Shown in pieces: positions 21,046 to 28,487 of a stretch of DNA of 64,000 nucleotides. How positions within the stretch are numbered: position 1 is the first letter of the stretch; every line of letters begins with the position of its first letter. This DNA comes from Nocardia crassostreae. Its GTDB lineage: Bacteria > Actinomycetota > Actinomycetes > Mycobacteriales > Mycobacteriaceae. Both the position numbers and the translations under genes were made by a program. Under the pieces are notes generated by a model. It ran no database searches. It saw nothing but the letters and a program-made list of their open reading frames with translations, and was not told the DNA's origin. The stretch is from the NCBI RefSeq assembly GCF_001613405.1, contig NZ_BDCH01000019.1, forward strand, positions 372,001 to 436,000, written 5' to 3'.

Positions 21046-21825
21046 ATGACCACCTCGGTTTTCACCCGCACCCTCAAAGAACAGCGGCGCGCCCTCATCG
21101 GCTGGTCGATCGGCTTCGCCATCGTCCCCATGATGTATCTGCCAAGCTTCCAGTCCCTGAAAGACCAAGGCTCGCTGAACATCAAGCAGAACGACATGTA
21201 CACCGCCATGGGCCTGAACGATTTCGGCACCGCCGCCGGATATCTGCACTCCACCATATTCGCGCTGATCGGCATGCTGCTCATACTCATCTTCGCGATC
21301 ACCATGGGCGCTCGCACCGCCTCCCAGGAGGACAGCGGCGTCCTGGATCTGCTGCTGGCGCAACCGGTCGGCCGTACCTCGTTCCTGGTGCAGCGGTTCG
21401 CGGCGCTAGCCGTGCAGATCGGCATCGTCACCACAGTGCTCGGGCTCAGCGTGATCGCCGGAACCAATGCCGGGAAGATGGACATCCCGACAGGCAATAT
21501 CCTCGCCGCCGCGCTCGGCCTCGGCCTGCTGGCGCTCGCCGTCGGCGCGCTGACCCAGGCGGTCGGCACGATCACCGGCCACCGCGCCCAACCCCTCGGC
21601 CTGACCGCCCTGCTGGTGGTCGGCGGTTACCTCGCCAACAGCCTCGGCGGGATCATCGACGGGGCGAGCTGGCTGCAGAAGGTGTCCCCGTTCCACTACG
21701 GAGTCGGCGGCGCACCGGTCATCTCGGGCTTCGACGCCGGGAACATGGCGGTGCTCGCCGCCCTGATCGCCGTCGCAATCGGCCTCGGGCTCACCGTCTT
21801 CGACCGCCGCGATCTCGCGGTGTAG
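21046..21825 (+). CDS. ABC exporter permease (ABC-2 type)
   Basis: A 259-residue protein with about six membrane helices; the first follows the short cytosolic start MTTSVFTRTLKEQRRALIGW. The motif SGVLDLLLAQPVGRTSFLVQRF matches the coupling region of ABC-2 permeases. The ATG at 21046 follows AGAGGA by six bases. Together with the preceding ATPase it should form an exporter of four subunits (two of each). A hairpin terminator at 21835-21860 follows the gene. Drug, lipid or peptide export are all possible. Confidence 0.9.
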   Translation: MTTSVFTRTLKEQRRALIGWSIGFAIVPMMYLPSFQSLKDQGSLNIKQNDMYTAMGLNDFGTAAGYLHSTIFALIGMLLILIFAITMGARTASQEDSGVLDLLLAQPVGRTSFLVQRFAALAVQIGIVTTVLGLSVIAGTNAGKMDIPTGNILAAALGLGLLALAVGALTQAVGTITGHRAQPLGLTALLVVGGYLANSLGGIIDGASWLQKVSPFHYGVGGAPVISGFDAGNMAVLAALIAVAIGLGLTVFDRRDLAV

Positions 21826-21834
21826 CAGTCCCCG

Positions 21835-21863
21835 CGGGGTGGGTCATCGGACCCACCCCGTTT
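21835..21863 (+). terminator. Hairpin terminator after the exporter genes
   Basis: CGGGGTGGGTC-ATCG-GACCCACCCCG is a perfect 11-bp stem with a four-base loop, followed by TTT. It may end the exporter transcript or attenuate into the regulator gene 35 bp downstream. Confidence 0.7.
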
Positions 21864-21894
21864 CGCCGTTCCACCTGGAAGGAATACTCGAGTC

Positions 21895-22401
21895 ATGACC
21901 AGCGCAACCCCGGAACCCAGCAGCGCAGCCGAGTCCACCGCCCCCACCGAGGCCCAACTGGCATTCGTGGAGGATTTCGCGCTCGTCCTCGAACGCATGG
22001 GACTGGTCCGGATGGTCGGCCGCACCGTCGGCTGGCTGCTGGTCAGCAATCCGCCGCAGCAGACCTTCAATCAGATCGCCGAGGCGCTGCAGGCGTCCAA
22101 GGGCTCGATCTCCAGCTCCCTCAAGACCCTGACCACCATGCGCTGGGTCGAGAAGACCACCAAGCCCGGTGACCGCCGCGACTACTACACGGTCCGTCCC
22201 GGCATCCTGCCCGAACTCAGCCGCCAGCAGAGCGGTATGTACGACAACCTCACCGAGACGACCTCTCGCGGGCTGGCGCTCTTCGACGATCCGAACGGGC
22301 CGGACGCCGCCCGCGTGCGCGATATGCACGACTTTTTCGTATGGATGGGCAAGGAATTCCCCGCGCTGCTCGACCGCTGGGATGCCGAGCGCGGCAAGTG
22401 A
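21895..22401 (+). CDS. GbsR/MarR-family transcriptional regulator
   Basis: A 168-residue protein with a central winged helix-turn-helix (QTFNQIAEALQASKGSISSSLKTL, quoted in part) and wing TTKPGDRRDYYTVRPG, then a helical C-terminus that would make the dimer. This layout fits the GbsR branch of the MarR superfamily, which commonly represses a linked exporter. It lies 69 bp after the permease on the same strand and likely controls the palindromic promoter at 20038-20057. The ligand is unknown. Confidence 0.85.
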   Translation: MTSATPEPSSAAESTAPTEAQLAFVEDFALVLERMGLVRMVGRTVGWLLVSNPPQQTFNQIAEALQASKGSISSSLKTLTTMRWVEKTTKPGDRRDYYTVRPGILPELSRQQSGMYDNLTETTSRGLALFDDPNGPDAARVRDMHDFFVWMGKEFPALLDRWDAERGK

Positions 22402-22418
22402 TCGAGCCCCGATCATGA

Positions 22419-22447
22419 GGAGCCGGACCCGATACGGGCCCGGCTCC
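22419..22447. terminator. Convergent hairpin between regulator and secreted-protein genes
   Basis: GGAGCCGG-A-CCCG-ATA-CGGG-C-CCGGCTCC forms a strong stem with one internal mismatch. An outer ATCAT/ATGAT pair can extend it. It lies between two convergent genes and could serve both strands, though U-tracts are weak. Confidence 0.55.
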
Positions 22448-22466
22448 CGATGATGTCGGCGTCGGT

Positions 22467-22971
22467 TCAGCCCAGCGTGAAGGTCGCCGTGCCGCTGATC
22501 TGATCCTCCAACTCGCGCTGGGTGCCGTCGTCGTACTGGGTGACGATCCGGGCCTCCACCCGGCCCGCGCCCGGCGCGGTGCCGAAACCGGTGATCACAT
22601 TGTCCGGCGTGTGCTCGAGCACGCCGCTCATATTGACCCGGTGCGACTGCCCGTCGCTGTACCCGGAATCCAGATTGCGCCACACCACCGCGATGCGGTA
22701 CGCACTGCAGAACTCACCGTCCTGGGTGATCCGGATCCGGACACCGAACACGCCGGATTGCGGCTGGGGTACGACGGTGGCATTGATGATCGCGGCGCAA
22801 CTGGGTCCGGGAATACGGCTGACGGTCGTGGAGAAAATGGTGGCCTGATAAACTGGGGAGCGCGGCAGCAGGGCCGGTGGATCCGACCAGACCGGCCGTG
22901 ACCGCAGCGGCGGCGAACCCGGCGCGCAGCAGAACCGAGGACTTGCGGGCGGGGCTGTATGTCGTACTCAT
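22467..22971 (-). pseudogene. Small secreted protein, frameshifted just after the signal peptide
   Basis: The ATG at 22971 opens a clear signal peptide (MSTTYSPARKSSVLLRAGF, then an Ala-rich core ending TGPAAA). The mature part is open only in another frame, from about 22859: SPVYQATIFSTTVSRIPGPS, one cysteine, INATVV, GVFGVRIRITQDGEFC, a second cysteine, and ending GTATFTLG at 22467. Removing one base in the GCGCTCCCC stretch (about 22856-22863) joins the two, with cleavage at AAA-SPV. The mature protein of about 130 residues would have two cysteines able to pair and mostly beta structure. I recognise no family. It may be a true frameshift or a sequence error at the C-run. Confidence 0.7.
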
Positions 22972-23100
22972 GACCCTTGTGTCGGAGCATATGCGGAGGC
23001 CGTTAGCTGTAGTAATGGACCCTAGTTTTGGGGGCGCGCCACCGTGTAACAAACGAGATTCTCAGCGCCACAACGGTTCCCGGCATCATCTCAGCCGGGT

Positions 23101-23769
23101 TCACGGTCCGGGCGGACCGCTCAAGAGATGGACTATCGAGCGCACGAAATCCTCGAGGCGCTCGCGCGGATAGCCGTCCGGGTCGCTGACGGCCAGTGTG
23201 CCGAGCATCTCGGTAATGGTGAGCAGCGAGTTGGTGAGCAAGCCGGAATCGATTGCCGCCCAGCGCGGATCGAGCGCGGCGCCCATGCGGATGAGCGCCT
23301 CGGCCTGATCGAAGACGCCGGTGCGCGAACTGCGCAGGGCCGCACGGTATTCCTCGGGGGCAGTGCCCGGACTGGCCAGGATCAAGCGCCAGCGCGTCGG
23401 ATTCTCCAGCACCACACCGACGAACGCGGCCACCGTCTTCGAGGCCACCACCACCGGATCCGCGCCGAGCACATCCGTCGGCAGGGTGTCGGCCACCTGC
23501 TCGAGGCCGCGCTCCATCTCGCGTTCGAGCAGCGCTTCCACCAGTTCCGCACGGGTCTTGAACACGGTGTACAGCACCGGTTTTCCCACACCCGCCGCCT
23601 TGGCGACCGCTTCCATGCTGAGCTCGTGCAACTCCGCGCGCCCCAGGACCTCGAAGGCCGCGTCGAGCAGCTGGGCTCGGCGCTCTTCCGGGGGCAGTCG
23701 CGGCGCATAGCGACGCCTGGGACGGTCGGCCGCCGCGCGTGATGTCGTCACTTCCCGTTCCGCCTCCAT
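23101..23769 (-). CDS. TetR-family regulator, divergent from the MpaB-type gene
   Basis: A 222-residue protein with a basic N-terminal tail and a TetR helix-turn-helix (RRAQLLDAAFEVL, then MEAVAKAAGVGKPVLYTVFK). The ligand domain is helical and of no recognised subclass. It is divergent from the MpaB-like oxygenase gene; the 153-bp gap has an inverted repeat that is the likely operator for both. Start at 23769 is the first ATG; GTGACGACATC slightly inside could serve as an alternative. Confidence 0.88.
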   Translation of the reverse strand: MEAEREVTTSRAAADRPRRRYAPRLPPEERRAQLLDAAFEVLGRAELHELSMEAVAKAAGVGKPVLYTVFKTRAELVEALLEREMERGLEQVADTLPTDVLGADPVVVASKTVAAFVGVVLENPTRWRLILASPGTAPEEYRAALRSSRTGVFDQAEALIRMGAALDPRWAAIDSGLLTNSLLTITEMLGTLAVSDPDGYPRERLEDFVRSIVHLLSGPPGP

Positions 23770-23818
23770 CGGTCCACCCGGTCAGCCTGCTGGACCGGAC
23801 CCGCTCCGACAAAATCCT

Positions 23819-23868
23819 ACGCGACCGTTGTATTCACTCGCCGCAATTGCTACGGTTGCGTTGTATTC
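23819..23868. promoter_or_regulatory. Inverted and direct repeats between TetR and MpaB genes, candidate operator
   Basis: ACGCGACCGT (23819-23828) and ACGGTTGCGT (23852-23861) form an inverted repeat matching 9 of 10 with a 23-bp gap. CGTTGTATTC is directly repeated at 23826-23835 and 23859-23868. The arrangement in a divergent TetR gap suggests an operator, possibly with two bound dimers. Confidence 0.5.
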
Positions 23869-23922
23869 GCCGCCGGGAGATGCAGCGCACCCGCTGGGCG
23901 GCCGACGCACAAGGGAGTGACG

Positions 23923-24900
23923 ATGGGGTTCGATCCGACCACGCTTCGACGCGACGACTACGGGTTCTTTGGCCCGGGTTCGATGAGCTGGAAGATCTGG
24001 ACCGCGCCCACCGCGGTCATCGGATTCCAGCGTGCGGTGGTGCTCGAGCATTTCGACCCGTTCCTCACCGCCGCCGTCGCCGACGCGCGCGGCATCTACA
24101 CCAACCCGCGCAGCCGCCTCGACAACACCTTCGCCTACTTCCTCATTGCCGCCATCGGCGACGGGCGCACCGCCACCCAGGCCGCCGAGCACCTCATGCA
24201 GGTGCACGCGCCCATGACCGGCATCGAGCCCATCAGCGGCAAGCGCTACGCCGCCAACAGCCCCGAAACGCAGCTGTGGATCCACATCACCGGCTGGCAT
24301 TCGGTCATGAAGGCCTACGAGGTCTTCGGCCCCGGCCCGCTCACTCCCGAGGAGGACGCCCAGTTCTGGGCGGAGTGCGCCGTCGCCGCCGAACTGCAAA
24401 CCTGCAAGCCCGAAGACGTCCCCCGCTCCCGCGCCGAGGTCCGCGAATACTTCGCCCGCGTCCGCCCGCGCCTGTGCAACTCCGAAGCCGCCGACGAGGG
24501 CATGCGCCACCTCCTGCGCACCTCCCCCGGCAATGGCGCGGGCACCTCCTACGCCCTCGGCAGCCGCATCCTTTCACTGGCCTCCTCGGCCATCACGCCC
24601 CGCTGGATGCGCCAACTCGGGCCCTACTACAACACCCCCGCTCTCCTGGATCTCGCCATCAAGATCCCGGCACGAATCATCGTGTGGCTCTTCACCTTGT
24701 TCACCTCGTTCGGCCTCCGCAAGGCCGCCCCGTTCATCGCCCCGATGGCAGGCCAGATCCTCACGCAGCACTTGAAGGCCGAACCGCCTGCCAAGCTCGA
24801 GACGATCACCCCGGCCCGCGCCCGCGAGTTGTACAGCCTACGTGGCGCTACCGTGCACGCGGCTGTTGAACAGGTTCCGGCACAAGCGCACTCCGCCTAG
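23923..24900 (+). CDS. MpaB-family (DUF2236) haem-dependent oxygenase-like protein
   Basis: A 325-residue protein of the DUF2236/MpaB group that includes latex-clearing protein and fungal MpaB. Visible family features are the N-terminal GPGSMSWKIWTAPTAVIGFQRAVVLEHFDP region (given in part), the AAxHLMQVHAPM segment, the conserved TQLWIHITGWHSVM with histidines that could ligate haem, and a C-terminal pair of hydrophobic segments. Members carry b-type haem and oxidise alkenes or prenyl chains; the substrate here is unknown. AAGGGAG sits before the ATG at 23923; a GTG at 23917 is an alternative. Control by the divergent TetR is likely. A strong terminator follows. Confidence 0.85.
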   Translation: MGFDPTTLRRDDYGFFGPGSMSWKIWTAPTAVIGFQRAVVLEHFDPFLTAAVADARGIYTNPRSRLDNTFAYFLIAAIGDGRTATQAAEHLMQVHAPMTGIEPISGKRYAANSPETQLWIHITGWHSVMKAYEVFGPGPLTPEEDAQFWAECAVAAELQTCKPEDVPRSRAEVREYFARVRPRLCNSEAADEGMRHLLRTSPGNGAGTSYALGSRILSLASSAITPRWMRQLGPYYNTPALLDLAIKIPARIIVWLFTLFTSFGLRKAAPFIAPMAGQILTQHLKAEPPAKLETITPARARELYSLRGATVHAAVEQVPAQAHSA

Positions 24901-24913
24901 CCATAAAGTCGAA

Positions 24914-24949
24914 AAGCCCGGTCCCGGGGAGTTGGGACCGGGCTTTCTC
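24914..24949 (+). terminator. Rho-independent terminator after the MpaB-like gene
   Basis: AAGCCCGGTCCC (24914-24925) and GGGACCGGGCTT (24934-24945) form a perfect 12-bp stem with an eight-base loop, followed by TCTCC. A-run before and T-run after make it likely to work on both strands. Confidence 0.85.
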
Positions 24950-24985
24950 CATGGGCGGGTCAGATGCCAAGGAGGCTCGCCGCCG

Positions 24986-25078
24986 GTGCAGACAGACGTG
25001 GATTCGGACACAGAGACCGAAGTGCCAATCGGCGCGAGTGGAGATGCGAAACAATCCGCGTGTGGCGGATGCGAATGA
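24986..25078 (+). CDS. Possible 30-residue acidic peptide with a C-terminal CGGC motif
   Basis: A GTG at 24986 stands ten bases after a near-perfect ribosome site (AAGGAGG, 24969-24975), and encodes a peptide rich in Asp, Glu and Thr (QTDVDSDTETEVP) that ends QSACGGCE. It overlaps the start region of the ADP-ribosyltransferase-like gene in another frame. The strong ribosome site is otherwise unexplained, since the downstream gene has no good one. An acidic leader with a Cys-containing tail recalls modified-peptide precursors, but no maturation enzyme is seen nearby. A coupling leader for the next gene is equally possible. Confidence 0.35.
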   Translation: MQTDVDSDTETEVPIGASGDAKQSACGGCE

Positions 25079-25634
25079 TGATGTTTTCGCGAAGACCCAG
25101 CTGGGTGAGGTTGCTCTCGCCGGTCAGGACCTCACCCTTCTCACCCCGGAGGAGAGCGGAGCGATCCGCGCTTACGCCCTGAACATCTTTCAGCTGATCA
25201 ACGACGCGTTGTGGGGGCATGCCCCGATGACACCCGTTCTGGAGCGTCACATCGGCCTCATCCGGTCCGGTCTCTCGAAGTATCCGCTACCAGAACCTGT
25301 GCGCGTCACCCGAGAATCCGAGGCCACGCTGTACGGCATCGTCGATGACGATTCGGCGTATGCACTGGTCGAGGAGGAATTCACCCATGAAGGGTTCATG
25401 TCGACGTGCGGTCTGGCATACCCGCCGCGCTCGATGCGCCACCACAACCCGGTGATACTGGATCTGATCGTGCCCGCAGGCACTCCAGCCCTGCGCCTGG
25501 GTGAGCTCGCCACCGTCAGAGCCGAGCGAGAGGTGCTGCTCATCGACGCGCGCAGCTACTACATCGTTGGTGTTGATTGGGATACGGCGCGTAATATTTG
25601 GCGCATTCAGGGATTCGTGACGGGAGGCGTGTAA
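25044..25634 (+). CDS. ADP-ribosyltransferase-fold protein (R-S-E class)
   Basis: A 196-residue protein that matches the ADP-ribosyltransferase exoenzyme family (PF03496) in order: LTPEESGAIRAYALN (start of fold), PLPEPVRVTRES with Arg90, FTHEGFMSTC (the STS-like motif at 119-122), VILDLIVPAGTPALRLGEL, and RAEREVLLIDARSYYIVG with the E-x-E pair at 161 and 163. These enzymes move ADP-ribose from NAD+ to a protein or other target. There is no signal peptide or secretion domain, so it is probably intracellular or phage-like. The ATG at 25044 is uncertain (GTG at 25062 also fits). It overlaps the next gene as TAATG, suggesting coupled translation. Family by motif memory; activity untested. Confidence 0.75.
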   Translation: MRNNPRVADANDDVFAKTQLGEVALAGQDLTLLTPEESGAIRAYALNIFQLINDALWGHAPMTPVLERHIGLIRSGLSKYPLPEPVRVTRESEATLYGIVDDDSAYALVEEEFTHEGFMSTCGLAYPPRSMRHHNPVILDLIVPAGTPALRLGELATVRAEREVLLIDARSYYIVGVDWDTARNIWRIQGFVTGGV

Positions 25635-25801
25635 TGGGTGCGTTGACGCAGGAAACAATGCGCGCAACCCGTGTGCGGCTGACACCCGAGCAACGGGAGG
25701 CACGTCGGCGCGAAGCCGAGAAACTGGGTATCAAGATCCGCCGCCGCACCACCGCCACGACTGACAAGGGCGACAAGCAGCCTCACTCGACTGACTCGTA
25801 A
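25634..25801 (+). CDS. Small basic protein coupled to the ADP-ribosyltransferase-like gene
   Basis: A 55-residue protein, strongly basic in its middle (VRLTPEQREARRREAEKLG, then IKIRRR). It probably forms one amphipathic helix (15-40) followed by a flexible tail. Its ATG overlaps the preceding stop (TAATG) and GGGAGG lies eight bases upstream, so it is well placed for translation. No family recognised. Coupling to a possible toxin raises the idea of an antidote or a DNA/RNA-binding partner; the sequence itself shows neither. Confidence 0.6.
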   Translation: MGALTQETMRATRVRLTPEQREARRREAEKLGIKIRRRTTATTDKGDKQPHSTDS

Positions 25802-26031
25802 CCGCCAGCCACCCGAGCACAAGATCCTCCCGGATCCAGGGACCAGCCGGTGCCCGGATCGGCCACCTTGCGACCGATCACATAGCGCCCGTCCGCGCGT
25901 TTGAGAGCCGTCAGCTGCTCGCAGATGCGGTGCACGGTGGATAACGCGCCCGCGACCACCCCGTCCGAACGCCTGGTCACGGAATGCCTCCCCATGAAGG
26001 TCATTCCGTGCGAGCGGGACGTGCGGTTCAT
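25783..26031 (-). CDS. Weakly supported small ORF convergent with the ADP-ribosyltransferase pair
   Basis: An 82-codon frame on the minus strand overlapping the 3' end of the small basic gene by 19 bases. The part from about residue 30 (VHRICEQLTALKRADGRYVIG, then VADPGTGWSLDPGG) looks protein-like with two cysteines. No homologous family is known to me. The true start may be internal (GTG near 25940). It could also be non-coding; the flanking stretch 25802-26057 holds nothing else. Confidence 0.3.
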   Translation of the reverse strand: MNRTSRSHGMTFMGRHSVTRRSDGVVAGALSTVHRICEQLTALKRADGRYVIGRKVADPGTGWSLDPGGSCARVAGGYESVE

Positions 26032-26057
26032 TCATGCCGGACATCCGGCCGGATCGG

Positions 26058-26531
26058 TCAGATATTGCCGCTCAGCCGAACTCGCAACGCTTCGGCGAAG
26101 GCGCGGGCCTCCGCCAGGTCGTCGGCATTGGGGCGGTTCTTGTTGATGCCGCCGACCAAGCGCAGGGGGAGCCAGGTGTCGAAGGCGCGGCAGGAGAAGC
26201 CGCCGATGACCTCGAAGCCCTTCTGCTCGAGGGTGTTCGCCATCGAGTGCATGTAGGGGCGCAGGCGTGGTTCGGGGAATCCGCTGGTGCAGAAGACGAA
26301 TGCCTCCTGCCGTTGGGAGGCGGGGAGTTTGCGGATGAACTGGCGCAGCCGCGGGTGGAAGTTCATATTGAAGATCCCGGACCCGAATCCCACCATGTCG
26401 TAGGCGGGCAGCTCGGCAGGATCGAGCTGCCCAGGATCGACGATGCGGGCCTCGAGGACCTCGCCGATCACCTCCGCGACCCGCTGGGTGTTGCCGTGGG
26501 ATACGGAGGTGCACACGATCAGAGCTGTCAT
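26058..26531 (-). CDS. Flavodoxin-family protein
   Basis: A 157-residue single-domain protein. The phosphate loop for FMN is at the start (VCTSVSHGNTQRVAEVI, residues about 6-22), followed by AYDMVGFGSGIFNMNFHP, where aromatic residues would stack on the flavin, and FVFCTSGFPEP. The layout matches short-chain flavodoxin or menaquinone-dependent protoporphyrinogen-oxidase-like (HemG-type) proteins. It probably carries electrons in the cytosol. It lies 23 bp downstream of the secreted phosphatase gene on the same strand. Its redox partner is not evident. Confidence 0.85.
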   Translation of the reverse strand: MTALIVCTSVSHGNTQRVAEVIGEVLEARIVDPGQLDPAELPAYDMVGFGSGIFNMNFHPRLRQFIRKLPASQRQEAFVFCTSGFPEPRLRPYMHSMANTLEQKGFEVIGGFSCRAFDTWLPLRLVGGINKNRPNADDLAEARAFAEALRVRLSGNI

Positions 26532-26554
26532 GACAATTCCTTCGGCAGCTCGTG

Positions 26555-27382
26555 TCAGGAGAGCAGTTTCGCCTTCAGTGCGGTGATGTCCGCATCGGTT
26601 AGTTTCAGGCCGTCGCGGACGTAGTCGTCGAAGCTGCCGTAGGACTGATTCGCCTGGTCGAAGGCCGAGTTGAGGGCTGCGGCGGTGACGCCGTTGAGCA
26701 TGTCGCCGTCTTTGGCATTGCGGTAGTAGTTCGACAGCAGGTAGTCGTAGGTGACCGTGTCGCGGTCCACGCCGAGGATGGTGAGCAGGACGGCGTTGGT
26801 CCAGCCGGTGCGGTCCTTGCCCGCCGTGCAGTGGAACAGCACCGCGCCGGGGTTGTGGGCGATATCGCGGAGCACGTTCGCGAACGCCTCGTTCGCGCCG
26901 GGGGCGGTGATGAAGGCGCGGTACAGGTCGGTGCCCGCGGCCAGGGTCGACGCCATGACCTGCGGCGTGGCCTGGCCGATCACATCGTCGTGGAACTCGG
27001 TCGCGCCCGCCGGGACCTTGTCGACGCCAATGAGCTGCTGCTCGTAGCCGGTCCGCAGATCGTGGACGGACTTCACGTCATCGGCGGTCAGAGTCGACAG
27101 ATCCGAGTCGGTGGCCTTGCTCAGTTCGCCGGTGCGGTACACCAGGCCGGTGCGGACGGTGCGGCCGTCGGTCGTGCGGTAGCCGCCCGCGTCGCGGGCG
27201 TTCACCACGCCCTGCAGGTTCAGCGAGCGGGCATCGGTGGTCAGCAGGACATTGCCGGTCGGCGCGGGCGGGGCCACGATCGCGGCCGGGGGCGTATCGG
27301 CGAATGCGACGGCCGGAGCCGCGCCGAAGGACAGCGCGGCGGCCAGCACCAGGGTCGTGCCGAGCATGCGGGGTCGGATCAT
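26555..27382 (-). CDS. Secreted tyrosine/lipid phosphatase (PtpB-like)
   Basis: A 275-residue protein with a signal peptide (MIRPRMLGTTLVLAAALSFG, cut near VAFADT). The mature enzyme contains NARDAGGYRTTDG and VYRTGELS, typical of the PtpB/triple-specificity group, and the catalytic P-loop HCTAGKDRTGW with Cys185 and Arg191. The Lys and Asp in the loop (AGKDR) are the hallmark of phosphatases that also accept phosphoinositides. In M. tuberculosis PtpB is exported and acts on host phosphates; here there is a true signal peptide, so export through Sec is expected. RBS AAGGAG precedes the ATG. Confidence 0.92.
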   Translation of the reverse strand: MIRPRMLGTTLVLAAALSFGAAPAVAFADTPPAAIVAPPAPTGNVLLTTDARSLNLQGVVNARDAGGYRTTDGRTVRTGLVYRTGELSKATDSDLSTLTADDVKSVHDLRTGYEQQLIGVDKVPAGATEFHDDVIGQATPQVMASTLAAGTDLYRAFITAPGANEAFANVLRDIAHNPGAVLFHCTAGKDRTGWTNAVLLTILGVDRDTVTYDYLLSNYYRNAKDGDMLNGVTAAALNSAFDQANQSYGSFDDYVRDGLKLTDADITALKAKLLS

Positions 27383-27426
27383 GCGTAACTCCTTCGTAGA
27401 ATGCCCGGCTCGTGACCGGGCATGTC

Positions 27427-28452
27427 TCAGGACGCGGTGGCCGGAGCCTCGAACCGCGACAGGGCGAGCAGACGCGAGATGGCGCGCAGGTACTTCTTGC
27501 GGTAGCCGCCGTCCAGCATTTCCTGGGTGAAGATCTGGTCCAGCTTGGCCCCGGACACGGTGACGGGGGTGCCCGCGTCGTAGAGCCGGTCGGCCAGGAC
27601 CACGATGCGCAGCGCCACCGCCTGATCGGTCACCGGATGCACGCCGGAGATGAACACCGCCGACACATCCTGGATGAGCGCGTTGTAGCGGGACGGATGC
27701 AGGGTGCTCAGATGCTTGGTCAGCTCGTCGAAATCGTCGAGCGTGGAACCCGGTGTGGCAGAGGCGCGCTCGGCCAGCAGCTCGGGGGCGGTGGGCTCCG
27801 GAGCGGGCGGCAGATCGCGATGGCGGTAGTCGGGGCCGTCCACGCGGATCGGCTCGAACAGCGAGCCCAGCTTCTTGATCTCGCGCAGGAAGTCCTGGGC
27901 GGCGAACCGGCCCTCACCCAGCTGACCGGGCAGCGTGTTGGAAGTGGCGACCACGGACACGCCGCGCGCGGTCAGCTCCGAGAGCAGCCGCGACACCAGC
28001 ATGGTGTCGCCCGGATCGTCGAGCTCGAACTCGTCGATGCACAGCACGCTGTTGCCCGACAGTCGCTCGACGGCGTTGTTGAAGCCCAGCGCGCCAACCA
28101 GATTGGTCAGCTCGCCGAAGGTGCCGAAGGTCTTGGGCTCGGGCACGCTGTGGAAGATCGAGGCCAGCAGGTGGGTCTTGCCCACGCCGAACCCGCCGTC
28201 CAGGTACAGGCCGATACCGGTGACCTGCTTCTTCTTCCCGAACAGGGATTTCTTCGAGGCGGCCTTGTGCAGCTTGGTGACCTGGTCCGCGAAACCCGCC
28301 GCCTTCCGGACCGCGGCGGCCTGCGACGGCTCCTGGGGATCCGGGATGTACGAAGCGAAGCTCACCTCGTCGAAGGTGGGCGGGGGAACCATCTGGGCCA
28401 CGAGCTGGTCTGCCGGAACCTCCGGGTGGCGATCGACGAGGCGTTGTTGCAC
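27427..28452 (-). CDS. zapE: ZapE/AFG1-family ATPase
   Basis: A 341-residue cytosolic AAA-type ATPase. Walker A is GGFGVGKTH (86-94), Walker B is VLCIDEFEL (about 136-144), and sensor 1 is VVATSNTLP. The segment GEGRFAAQDFLREI matches the ZapE/AFG1 family. In E. coli ZapE acts at the division ring under low oxygen; eukaryotic AFG1 clears mitochondrial proteins. The actinobacterial role is not established. It is divergent from the RibD-like gene with only 35 bp between, the same arrangement as Rv2670c/Rv2671 in M. tuberculosis. Confidence 0.92.
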   Translation of the reverse strand: MQQRLVDRHPEVPADQLVAQMVPPPTFDEVSFASYIPDPQEPSQAAAVRKAAGFADQVTKLHKAASKKSLFGKKKQVTGIGLYLDGGFGVGKTHLLASIFHSVPEPKTFGTFGELTNLVGALGFNNAVERLSGNSVLCIDEFELDDPGDTMLVSRLLSELTARGVSVVATSNTLPGQLGEGRFAAQDFLREIKKLGSLFEPIRVDGPDYRHRDLPPAPEPTAPELLAERASATPGSTLDDFDELTKHLSTLHPSRYNALIQDVSAVFISGVHPVTDQAVALRIVVLADRLYDAGTPVTVSGAKLDQIFTQEMLDGGYRKKYLRAISRLLALSRFEAPATAS

Positions 28453-28487
28453 GCAAGCAGCGTACGGACGTGGTGTGATCGGTACTC

